Source of the DNA: Cornus controversa
Lineage: Eukaryota; Streptophyta; Magnoliopsida; Cornales; Cornaceae
Assembly: GCA_026545225.1 (NCBI GenBank)
Contig: CM048849.1
Span: 42,494,336-42,558,335 of the forward strand
Length of the DNA stretch: 64,000 nucleotides
Direction of reading: 5' to 3'
Numbering within the stretch: position 1 is the first letter of the stretch; each line of letters opens with the position of its first letter. The position numbers were made by a program, and so were the translations under genes. This document shows positions 55,401-64,000 of this stretch, in pieces. The notes below the pieces were generated by a model. That model was given only the letters and a program-made list of their open reading frames with translations, was not told the DNA's origin and did not search any database.

Positions 55401-58400
55401 CCTTGTAGAGTATTGAGTGGTAAGGCCCCCTTACAAATACTTCAGTTTGATATTACTCTTTTCTCCATCATGCCTTGGGTGTTTAGATGTATATGTTTTG
55501 TTCAGAATCGTAGCCCTTCTCGTACTAAACTTGATGACAAGGTCATTAAATGTATCTTTTTAGGATACTTTTTTATGTCAAAAGGTTACCAGTGCTATGA
55601 TCCGATACACAAACACATGTATCACTCTCTTAATGTCACCTTTCACGAGCATACCCCTTTTTTATGGTACTAACACTATCCTGCAGGAAACTTCTACTCC
55701 CGATCCAGAGGCATCTCCTCTTGTTCGTCCTCTTCCTATTTTTCAAGAATAGTCTTCTCCTGTGGTTTCCTCACACCCTTTGTAGGTCTATTTCACCACT
55801 TTTATGCTCCGCCTCCACTGCCTTCATCCTCCTCATATACAGGTTCAGATACATCTCCTCTATCTCCTTTACATTTCCCTATCCCTGTTCATGAGTCCCG
55901 GTATCCCACTCAGGACCACAGACCGCCTGCTAGATTTGGATTCGCTTGTAGTACTAATGATCCTATTTCTCAATATATCTCTTATGATGGTCTTTTCGAG
56001 TCTTACCGAGCCTTTCTAGGTAAACTTGATTCCATTTTCATTCCCAGAAATGTGTCTGAGGCACTCCGAAATCTCAATTGGATGTCTACTATGAAGGTAG
56101 AAATGGATGCTTTGCAGCATAATGACACTTGGGAGCTTGTCTCTCTCCCTCCTTCTCAAAAGACTGTTGGTTGCAAATGGGTATTTAGTGTTAAATATCT
56201 AGTTGATGGCTCTATTGATCGGCATAAGGCCCGTTTGGTGGCTAAAGAGTTTACTTAGATTCCTAGTAAAAGACTTTAATGATACCGTTGCTCTTGTTGC
56301 TAAATTGACCTCAGTTCGTCTGCTAGTCACCCTGGCTGCTTCTCACAATTGACCTCTTCATTAGCTTGATGTGAAGAATGTTTTCCTTAACGATGACCTT
56401 CTTGAGACCATTTACATGGATCCTCCACCTGGTTTTCGGGCTGGGGGGGGGGGGGGTATGCTGGAAGAGTCTGTCAATTGTGGAGGTCTCTCTGTATGGG
56501 TTAAAACAATCTCCCAGAGCTTGGTTTAGCCGTTTCAGTGATGTAATTCTATTCATGGAGTTTTTTAAATGTCATTCTGACCATACATGTTTTATCCACC
56601 ATTCCACTATTGGTCGTTGTATCATTCTTTTTGTCTATGTTGATGATATCATCATTACTGGCGATAACATCCCTGGGATTGCTCAAGTAAAGCTTCAATT
56701 GGCTAAAGCTTTTGATGTGAAAGACCTTAGGCAGCTCAGATATTTCTTGGGGATTGAGGTTGTTAGATCTAAGCAGGGTATATCTTTCTCGCAAAGGAAG
56801 TATGTCTTGGATCTTTTTCGAGACACGGGTATGCTTGGATGTAAACTTGCTTCCACTCTTATGGATCCTAATATGAAGATCTCGGCTGAGTCTGGAGATC
56901 TCCTTTTTGATCCCTCACAGTATCAACACTTGGTAGAAAGATTGATTTATCTTACTAATACCCGTCCTAATTTGATTTTTGCGGTTAGTGTTGTGAGCCA
57001 GTTTATGCATGCTCCTTGTATAGCTCATATAGATGCGGTATATCATATTCTGCGAAATCTTAAGTCCTGTCCTAGACTTAGATTATTCTATTATTCTAAT
57101 AGGCAGGTTGGGCTATCCGGTTTTAGTGATGCAGACTATGCTGGGTCCAAGACTAACAGACGTTCCACATCTGGCTTCTGTATTTTCTATGGAGATTATC
57201 TTATATCCTGGAAATGTAAGAAGCAGCCTGTAGTTTCAAGATCTTCAGCAGAGGCTGAGTATCGTGCCATGGCTTAGGGTACTTGTGAGATTCTCTAGCT
57301 TCGATCTTTCTTGGAGGAGCTAGGGCTAAGTGAAAAACAGTCCTTAGACTTGTTTTGTGATAATAAGTCAGCCATCATGATCGCTTCAGATTATGTTCTT
57401 CATGAGAGGACTAAACATATAGAGGTGGACATTCATTTTATCAGAGAGAAGGTTTGTTCGGGAATTATCAAGCTGTGCTTTGTTCTATCCTTTGATCAGT
57501 CTGCCGATGTGTTCACCAAATTCGTTGGTCCATCTTTGCTTCATTCCTCGATTACCAAGCTAGGCTTGATTGATATCTTCACTCCAGCTTGAGGGGGAGT
57601 GTTGAAATATCTTTATTATTTTTATTTTATTTATATGTTAGGTTTTTTTTTTTTTTTGTAAGATCCCCATGATTATGTCATGTAGATTTTTTAGCCTTTA
57701 ATTAGGTAATATTATGTAAGATCCCTATAATCATGGGATCACGTAGATTGTGGCATCTTTCTTGTTTTTCTTTGATTTGGTTTCCTTTTTTGTACCCTAT
57801 TCTTATATAAATATAGCTCTTCGCTCTCGGTTTGAGTAAGCCAATTACATATATTTTACTTTTATATGCACCCTATACTGTAATTACTATTATGTACAAG
57901 CACCTTTGTTGGTCAAATCATGATGGGCGCCATTCAGTTGTTACATTCTCAAGCATGGAGTGCGGACTCTTCTAGTTCAAAGTAACAAAAGGCCTAGACC
58001 TTAGACCATATGAAACTACATTCAAAGTATATATGCACCCTATACTGTAATTACCATTATATTACAAGCACCTTTCCTCCATTATTGCTACCGGATTGGC
58101 CGTAGGGCTTGCTTCTATTGGACCTAGAGTTGGTCAAGGTAAATTTATTTTTGATTTGTTTCCCTCTTTACTCTTCAAATACGGTCAATCTACGGTAGAA
58201 GAGAAGGTTCCATAAGAACAATTATTTATTTCAGGATACCTTGTCTCTTTATTTTTTATTTTTTTTTATGTCAAATTATGCTAGGTTCCATTCAGCTGTT
58301 ACATTCTCAAGGATGGAGTGCGGACCCTTATAGTTCAAAGTAACAAAAGGCCTAGACCTTAGACCATATGAAACCAAGTATTTAGCAGTCAAAGAAATAA

Positions 58401-59131
58401 AGCTTTATTTAGACATGCAACTCCTCTAATGGAAGTCAGAAGATAGCACTCCAGCTACAAAGCTGGTGGAACAAACCTTTACGAGTTCCCTTTTTCTTTT
58501 TAATGTTCTCTACACAAATTACTAAGGGGCCATTGCTACGTGCAATAGCAGAAGCTCAGGTGCCGAGTGAGAAAACACAGGTTTGATCATAAGGGCAGCC
58601 ACTTTGTAGCAATAAAGCCAAAGGTTAGTCCATACCCAGTCCACCACTCCAAGAACTTTGAGATTGAAAGGACCAGCAACATGGGACATTTAGTTGCAAT
58701 TACATAAAATCATGTCCCATTTGACAAAGCAAAGATGCGTCTAAGCACTTTCTTTTGGCATCTCACTCATAGATTGGTTTCTACAGTTTGAAAGCATTAA
58801 TAATAGTCATAGACAGTAAATGATTGAGAACAGTCTAATTCACACATAACACATCTATTTGCATGGGCAGGGCAAGAGCCAAGCTGGATACAACTTCCAC
58901 AATTTACTCAGTTGAAATATTGATCTAGCCAACTGTCGCATATTTTATTTAATTGTTCCTATAATCTTCCTCATAATTTAATCTTACAGTGGACAACAAG
59001 ATCAGTATTAAGGTTACACAAGCAATTAATTTGGAAAAAAAATAAAGCAAGAATACTCACCTAATCCATAGCCAATTACCAACCACAGAAAGTATCCATT
59101 TAGTACACCCTTCTTATTGGCTCTGTCATAT
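52405..59131 (-). CDS. SPPL: Signal peptide peptidase-like (PA-SPPL, SPPL2-5 type), last three exons
   Basis: Intramembrane aspartyl protease of endosomal/vacuolar membranes; only the C-terminus is in the window. Exons: 59131-59061 ([18 protein letters not shown]), 52691-52608 ([17 protein letters not shown]) and 52493-52405 ([17 protein letters not shown], then TGA). GT-AG sites and phases match (1-base carry at each join). The middle exon has the conserved PAL motif in QPALLY, needed for catalysis with the upstream YD and GLGD aspartates, which are not in the window. The C-terminal GELKxLW segment is typical of the plant SPPL2-5 group. The intron 52692-59060 (6.4 kb) contains copia-4. Upstream exons would lie beyond the copia-5 insertion. 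Confident about identity; whether the locus is still expressed is unknown. Confidence 0.88.
52804..53022 (+). repeat. 5' LTR of copia-4
   Basis: 219 bp. Contains TATATAAATATAG near 52965 (promoter). It lacks about 45 bp present in the 3' LTR (region around 57678-57720), the result of a deletion here or an insertion there. Confidence 0.85.
53023..53034 (+). other. Primer-binding site of copia-4
   Basis: TTGTATCAGAGC, one base different from the Met-tRNA consensus TGGTATCAGAGC, directly after the 5' LTR. Confidence 0.75.
53318..57592 (+). pseudogene. copia-4 gag-pol remnant
   Basis: Gag region from about 53400 ([22 protein letters not shown]) with stops; CCHC knuckle [14 protein letters not shown] near 54109; protease segment [11 protein letters not shown] near 54418 with a frame change; GAG-pre-integrase near 54840; integrase 55000-55670 (open 55278-55673, from [15 protein letters not shown]); RT from 56052, with an intact YVDD box at 56636-56647; RNase H to 57592 ([16 protein letters not shown]). 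A run of 13 G near 56443-56455 coincides with a frame shift in RT. Stops at several points; not functional. GAGGGGGAG right before the 3' LTR is the polypurine tract. Confidence 0.92.
57600..57863 (+). repeat. 3' LTR of copia-4
   Basis: 264 bp, starts TGTTGAAATATC after the purine tract GAGGGGGAG and repeats the 5' LTR with some substitutions and the ~45-bp length difference. Ends ATTTTACTTTT before the ATATG duplication. Confidence 0.85.
57864..58374. repeat. Tandem duplication in the SPPL intron, second copy with a 196-bp insert
   Basis: Copy 1 (57864-58016) and copy 2 (58029-58374) share ATGCACCCTATACTGTAATTAC, TACAAGCACCTT, then TTACATTCTCAAG, GGAGTGCGGAC and AACAAAAGGCCTAGACCTTAG. Copy 2 has about 196 extra bases (58075-58270) between the two shared parts, which include plastid-like sequence. 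Confidence 0.8.
58078..58140 (+). pseudogene. atpH: Plastid atpH-like fragment (nuclear plastid DNA)
   Basis: 21 codons in frame reading [25 protein letters not shown] sequence, the first transmembrane helix and glycine-rich part of plastid ATP synthase subunit c. The next base positions leave the gene abruptly. The adjoining 58180-58245 stretch may also be plastid spacer, which I could not confirm. It lies in an intron of a nuclear gene, so it is an old organelle DNA insertion, not a functional gene. Confidence 0.72.
58375..59060 (-). other. SPPL intron, no gene seen
   Basis: Intron sequence between the duplication and the upstream recognised exon; no repeats or coding similarity recognised. 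Confidence 0.6.
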
Positions 59132-60393
59132 CTGCAGCAACCAAACACACAAAAATAAGAATGGCAAAGTTATATAAAAGACTAAAAAAGATAAGGTAAC
59201 TGACCATAAAACACTGAGTTCTAAAGCATCGCAGTAGTTGCATTTGGCAAAGGATCACGAAGGTACTAAAAGATGACTTAAAAAAAATTAAAAATTAAAA
59301 ACTCCACTTTTAGATCATTGGCCATTCATCACTTTTAAAGAAGTTGACGAACCAAAATCCCTCTAACTTCCACTTATAAACAAACTTAGATGCATATCTG
59401 GGCAGTTATCCCTTAAACTTATCTATTAAAGTTTTACCTTCTATAATTTTTTTTATTTAATTAGTTTATTGATAAGTGACATTGAGATATATTATGATAC
59501 AGTATTGATTATGTGAAGTACAAATACAAACTTCATTATAAATTTCTTATATGATAAATTTACTAATTAGATTTCTTAATTATAATTACTCAAAATTGTA
59601 ATTTTCTGATTCACATTAAGATAAAATAATTCATTGGTATTAGTGTATTCCTAATTTACAAATTATACTTTATAATTAGAGGAAATTAGAAATACTAATA
59701 TACTAATTGTGTAATTGGCTATTGTTCAATCCACACACAATTCACTATAGATGTTTGATTTAGAATTGTGATTTGTTGCAGAAAATGAAATTGTCCCATC
59801 ATAGTGGAGTCTGGAGATGATCGTGACAGTAAAGCTGTTGGTACATGTGATGATATTGGTTAGAATTTGGTACTGGTTGTGCAGACACATATAAAGTTAT
59901 TATCACAAGATTGATTGAGCGTTTTTCAAAAAAACAAGTTAATCTGTCCACTGGGGAAGTAAACATATGCTGAAACGTCTTGTAGAGAGTAGAGGTCAGA
60001 GTTAGATAAACTAGATCTCTACTTTGTCCCTCCATGGAGGACCTAGCACAGGGACAACAACTCTGCTTATTCCTCGTCACAACCAGAGCAGCCTTCTGAC
60101 TTATCCAAGCTGGAGGGCAAACTTGACTAGCAGCCTCTTAATGACTCGAGTAGAGTACCACCGAGCATCTCGATCATATGGAGTACATTTTGAGGCAAGT
60201 ACAAAAAGAAATTAGTATAGACACTTTGGATGTCATACCCGTTATAGAGCAACCACGTTCACTCAGTAGCTGCGACTTGAAACCTTGATGGTACATCTAA
60301 GTATTTATTTAGAAAAGAAAACAACATACGTACATACATATAAATAAATATATGTATATATATACACACACTAGTTAAAATGCACGTGCTATG
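59132..60393. other. Probable SPPL intron upstream of the first visible exon
   Basis: No further SPPL exon was recognised. Near its right edge (60371) the sequence CACACACTAGTTAAAATGCACGTGC resembles, on the minus strand, a Helitron 3' end (GCACGTGC palindrome, then CTAG before T), but no body similarity supports it. Confidence 0.45.
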
Positions 60394-60599
60394 TGTTGAC
60401 ATATATAGATAATTAGCTGTGCATGTGATGATTATGTTACGTATTGATTATGTGTAATTAGCATAGTTATAGGAGTTGATTTTTAGCATTTAATTTCTTT
60501 CCCTCTTTGTAATTATTTGTGTACTATTTAAATCCTCCTCAAGGAGAAGAATGCACACAGAGAATTATTCCTATTCCTTTATCTCCAAAGAAATCCTCA
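60394..60599 (+). repeat. 5' LTR of copia-5
   Basis: Starts TGTTGACATATATAG, ends AAATCCTCA right before the primer site. TG...CA ends. The start is inferred; there is no second LTR in the window for comparison. Confidence 0.7.
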
Positions 60600-60612
60600 T
60601 GGTATCAGAGCC
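60600..60612 (+). other. Primer-binding site of copia-5
   Basis: TGGTATCAGAGCC, complementary to initiator Met-tRNA, directly after the LTR. Confidence 0.85.
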
Positions 60613-60713
60613 TGAGCCCACCACCCAAACACCAGATCTTTTTTTTCCTAACACCACAAAACCTGTCAAAAGCCCTGACCACCACCACAGAACAAGTGTC
60701 CTTATTTGACTTC

Positions 60714-63700
60714 ATGACAAATAAAATTGAAATCCCTGTGACTTTTGAGATTGATTCTCAGACTCTAATGATTCCTCCAACTGCATCTAACCCGCATCAA
60801 GATCTGATGAATGTCCCGTTGATGCCTCATAAACTTGATGGCACCAATTATCTAGCTTGGTCTCACTTTGTGAAGCTGTATATTATCGGCAAAGGCCGGT
60901 TGGAGTATTTGACTGGGGGAAAACCCCGACCTGCAATCAATGACCCAACTTTCATGATTTGGGTTGTAGAAGATGCCATGCTCTGCTCTCAGCTCCTCCA
61001 AACTATGACATCCTATCTTAGTTCTGGGTCTATGCAACTCAAGTCCACTAAAGATATTTGGGATTCAGTATCTCAGACTTATTCTGTAGGAGGAAATGAG
61101 GCACAGATTTATGAGTTGAAGCGTCGTATTCAGGCTACTACTTAGTAGGGAAGGACATTAGAGGCATATTACAATGCCCTCCAAGCTTTGTGGCAAGAAC
61201 TTAACTATTACCAACCTTTTGAGACGGAGTGTGTTGTTGATGCCGCTTTGTTGAATAAGCAGATTAAAAAAGAACGCGTTTTTGAGTTTCTTGTTGGCCT
61301 TAACTTGGAAACACCAAGTAAGGACTCAGGTGCTTGGAAAAGATTTGTTTCCCTCTTTGCGTGAGGCCTATGCTTATGTGCATACCCAGGCCCTCCGACG
61401 ATCTGCTATGCTCATGCCACTTTCTCCAGAAGGATTTGCTTTGGTTTCCACCACAATTCAGCCACCTCGGGCACCATTAGTACATTAGCTCGATCCTTCA
61501 CCAACTGCAACATCTGGTAATGTAACTAAAACTACCAAATTTGATGACAAGGATTCTTTGGTTTGTGATTATTGTAACTAGATTAGACATGTGAGAGAGC
61601 AATACTTTAAACTCAATGGTTATCCACCTTGAAGGCCTGGAAAAAGGAGTGACAAAGGTGAAGGTAGTAAGGGAGGAAAAGGGAGTCGTTCTAGCTCCGA
61701 GGCTCATTAAACCTCTTCCAGTGATCAGAATGGTGACCAATCTGCTGCTAAGTTTTCTTTTGCTCAGATGGAACAAATGATTCAAGAGTGTGCTCGCTTG
61801 CTCTCTACTAAAGGGGTCCAGTTCTTTAGCCACGTCCTCAGGTAACTTTGGTCATTGTTTTAGTGTATCCGGTAAGTCTCCCTCAGACTCTTGGGTTATA
61901 GATACAGGGCCAACTGATCACATGACCTCTATATCTCATTTTTTCTCATGTTATTCCTCACCTACTAAACCTTGTGTCACAACTACTGATGGTTCACCAA
62001 CCCCTGTAGTTGGTGAAGGTTCAACCTCACTTTCTGATTCTCTGTCCCTTTCTAATGTTCTTCATGTCCTTAGATTGTTCAATCTGATGTCTATCAGTCA
62101 ACTTACTAAAACCTTAAATTATTCTTTCACGTTTTTTTGATACTCATTGTATATTTTAGAATCTACGAATGGGGTCGAGGATTGGTCATGGTAGTGAAAG
62201 AGGTGGCCTCTATCTCTTGGATGTACCAGTTGCTTCAATCTCAATTCATGCTGTGTAGTCCACTACTGGTTCATCCCGTGACATTTGGTTATGGCACAAG
62301 TGTTTAGGACATCCGTTATTTTATTATTTAAAAAAATTGTTTCCTTATTTATTTTCTACTGTTGATGTTTCTCAATTTCAATGTGAAACTTGTGAACTTG
62401 CTAAACATAATCGAGTACCTTTTCCATTAAGTATTAATAAAAGTGTCATTCCTTTTTGTTGAGAAATAAGCCCCCAATCACGAACCACCAAATATTACGA
62501 TGTGATGATAAGTAAACAAGCACGAAGAAATTGGCAAGAACACACCAAGAATTATACGTGGTTCGACAAAACAAGCCTACGTCCATGAAGAGCCCGATTT
62601 CACTATATAGATTGTAACAATAAAAGTTGAAGAATTGTATCAAGAGTACGTTCAACTCTCAACCTTTAACCCTTGTACACCCAATCTCACTCAAAAGGAA
62701 ATCACAAATTCTAAATAAGAATTCTCTCTCTAAGTGTCCTCTCAATAACAATGAGAGTATTACCTCTACGCAAGAGTTGTCCTCTCAAAACAATGAGAGT
62801 AACCTCTCAAATACAATAAGAGTATTGCCTCTTTTCTTCTCGCTTCTCAACCTATACTATAGATAACTATTTATAGAGCCCAAAACCCAATTCCTTGGTG
62901 AACTAGGATTACAATTCCTTAGAGCCCAAGACTTACCTAACAAGTACTTTCCTTCCTTGAGACCAAGACTTGCTTACTAAGAAATTACCTAATAAGATAC
63001 AACTCTATAATAGAAACCTAATCACAATAGGAATTTGAGCCACCCTAACACTTTTCCTCTTGTTTATAGTGATGTTTTGGGCCTTTCTCGTGTGACTAAT
63101 CTTTCAGGTTTTAAATGGTTTGTCACATTCATTGATGACTACTCCTGAGTTACTTGTTTATCTGATGAAAGAAAAAAGTGAAGTTTTCTCTATTTTTAAG
63201 TCCTTTCATCAAATGATCCATACACAGTACAAGTCAAAGATAAAAGTCTTTCGCTCTAATAATGGGGATGAATACATTTATTCTGGTCTCAAGTCCTATT
63301 TTTTTTATCATGGCATTATCCATCAAATTCTTACACCGATACCCCTTAACAGAATAGAGTAGTCGAACGGAAAAATCGTCATCTTCTTGAAGTATCCAGT
63401 TCTCTACTTTTACCCATGATAATACCAAAGTCATATTGGGGGGAGGCTGTTCTTACATCAGTCTATTTGATCAATCGGATGCCTTCCAGAGTTCTTCAAT
63501 ACCAAACTCCACTTCAGATCTTCACTACTTCTTGCTCTCCATCTACTGTTAATCATCTTCCTCCTTGAGTATGTGGTTGTATAAACTTTGTCCATATTCA
63601 TCACAGTGGTAAGCTTAACCCTTGTTCCCTCGAATGCATTCTTTTTGGTTATTCTGTTACTCACAAGGGTTACAAGTGTTATCACCCTCCGTCAAAAAAA

Positions 63701-63990
63701 TTCTATCCCTATAGATGTTACTTTTCATGAGGAACACGCTTATTTTTCTAGTCTTGCTTCTACGACTTCTTTTCAAGGGGAGACCTTGAGTAGTGAAGAA
63801 AAGTCTTATATTGTGCCTATATTTGAATTGGAGAGTGGAAATGAAAAAAATGAAAAAACAGAAGGCAGTTCTTTAACTCTCCCTCCGAAGGTCATCATAT
63901 GTCTCCATTTGAGCAGGTATATCTAAGAAGAGAAAAGGTACCTCTCAAGCAAAATGATCAATTTGCCCCGATACCAGGTAATCCTGAGGT
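60714..63990 (+). pseudogene. copia-5 gag-pol remnant
   Basis: Likely gag start ATG at 60714 (MTNKIEIPVTFEID), with the retrotransposon gag segment LDGTNYLAWSHFVKLYI; TAG near 61144. Knuckle near 61563-61605 (VCDYCN, then a stop in place of a codon, then HV) is damaged. Protease segment WVIDTGPTDHM near 61894. GAG-pre-integrase near 62285-62420 (LWHKCLGHP-like). The solo LTR then splits the element before the integrase core, which resumes near 63060-63480 (FVTFIDDYS; TDNG-equivalent reads SNNGDE). Several stops; dead. Confidence 0.9.
62457..63050 (-). mobile_element. Solo LTR of the copia-3 family, nested in copia-5
   Basis: 594 bp, plus strand TGTTGAGAAATAAG...CCACCCTAACA, with CTTTT duplicated on both sides (62452-62456 and 63051-63055). 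Reading through from 62456 to 63056 restores the continuity of the copia-5 integrase region. Homologous to the copia-3 LTRs at 29908-30560 and 34750-35190 but more complete, so it defines both ends of this LTR family. Confidence 0.9.
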
Positions 63991-64000
63991 AGAGTCTGTT

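Larger units (their letters stand above)
52804..57863 (+). mobile_element. Ty1/copia retrotransposon (copia-4) in the SPPL intron, with target duplication
   Basis: Both LTRs, primer site, gag-pol remnants and polypurine tract present; antisense to the host gene. The 5-bp word ATATG lies directly outside (52799-52803 and 57864-57868). The LTR ends defined this way read TGTTGAAA...ACTTTT, so the 3' end is not the usual CA. Confidence 0.88.
60394..64000 (+). mobile_element. Ty1/copia retrotransposon (copia-5), runs off the right edge
   Basis: 5' LTR, primer site and gag-pol remnants up to the window end; interrupted by a minus-strand solo LTR at 62457-63050. The 3' LTR is outside the window. 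Confidence 0.85.

Noticed and set aside
60371..60393. Helitron 3' end (CTAG with GCACGTGC palindrome) on the minus strand
   Set aside because: End motif only; no TC end and no body similarity to the other copies, and it sits directly beside the copia-5 LTR.
1..64000. CRISPR array, rRNA, tRNA genes, bacterial-type operons
   Set aside because: None seen; the direct repeats present are LTRs, tandem duplications or microsatellites, and the tRNA-like words are retroelement primer sites.

Overview
The window is nuclear DNA of a flowering plant, most likely a eudicot. Evidence: AT-rich intergenic DNA, GT-AG introns, two UGT92A1-type glycosyltransferases, a DIR1-like lipid-transfer protein, a plant-type atypical aspartic protease, a PA-SPPL signal-peptide-peptidase-like gene, and dense nested plant transposable elements. 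The species cannot be fixed from the sequence alone.

Cellular genes. (1) 5.3-16.2 kb, minus: aspartic protease; six exons recognised, both catalytic motifs present, C-terminal exons not found, with an 8.5-kb intron that holds a dead copia element. (2) 36.45-37.98 kb, minus, and (3) 46.58-48.10 kb, plus: two intact single-exon UGT92A1 paralogues pointing away from each other, with homologous UTRs and 3' flanks, i.e. an inverted segmental duplication. (4) 48.68-48.99 kb, minus: DIR1-like (type IV) nsLTP. (5) 52.4-59.1 kb, minus: last three exons of a PA-SPPL gene, separated by a 6.4-kb intron with a copia insertion; the upstream exons are outside the window.

Mobile DNA makes up most of the rest. 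0-4.5 kb: tail of a copia element with its 3' LTR, then a hAT-type element with an exact 8-bp target duplication that contains a tandem duplication, one copy of which carries a Tourist-like MITE (empty and filled sites side by side). 7.8-12.4 kb: copia in the protease intron. 17.6-20.2 kb: two long-inverted-repeat elements. 21.0-24.6 kb: a long LTR with a complete 569-bp TRIM nested in it. 26.4-29.8 kb: a decayed PIF/Harbinger element with transposase and Myb/SANT partner. 29.9-35.2 kb: an inverted copy of the long LTR, a chimeric TRIM-like LTR and a minus-strand copia 5' end. 35.5, 42.6 and 44.4 kb: mini-Helitron-like copies. 49.3-51.2 kb: a LINE remnant. 52.8-57.9 kb and 60.4-64 kb: two further copia elements, the second interrupted by a solo LTR. 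A short plastid atpH-like fragment lies at 58.1 kb.

I find no operon-like or otherwise new biochemical system. The most informative signals are structural: precise insertion footprints, undescribed inverted-repeat families, and two host genes whose structure depends on splicing across retroelements. All element families are named from visible motifs only; no database search was possible.
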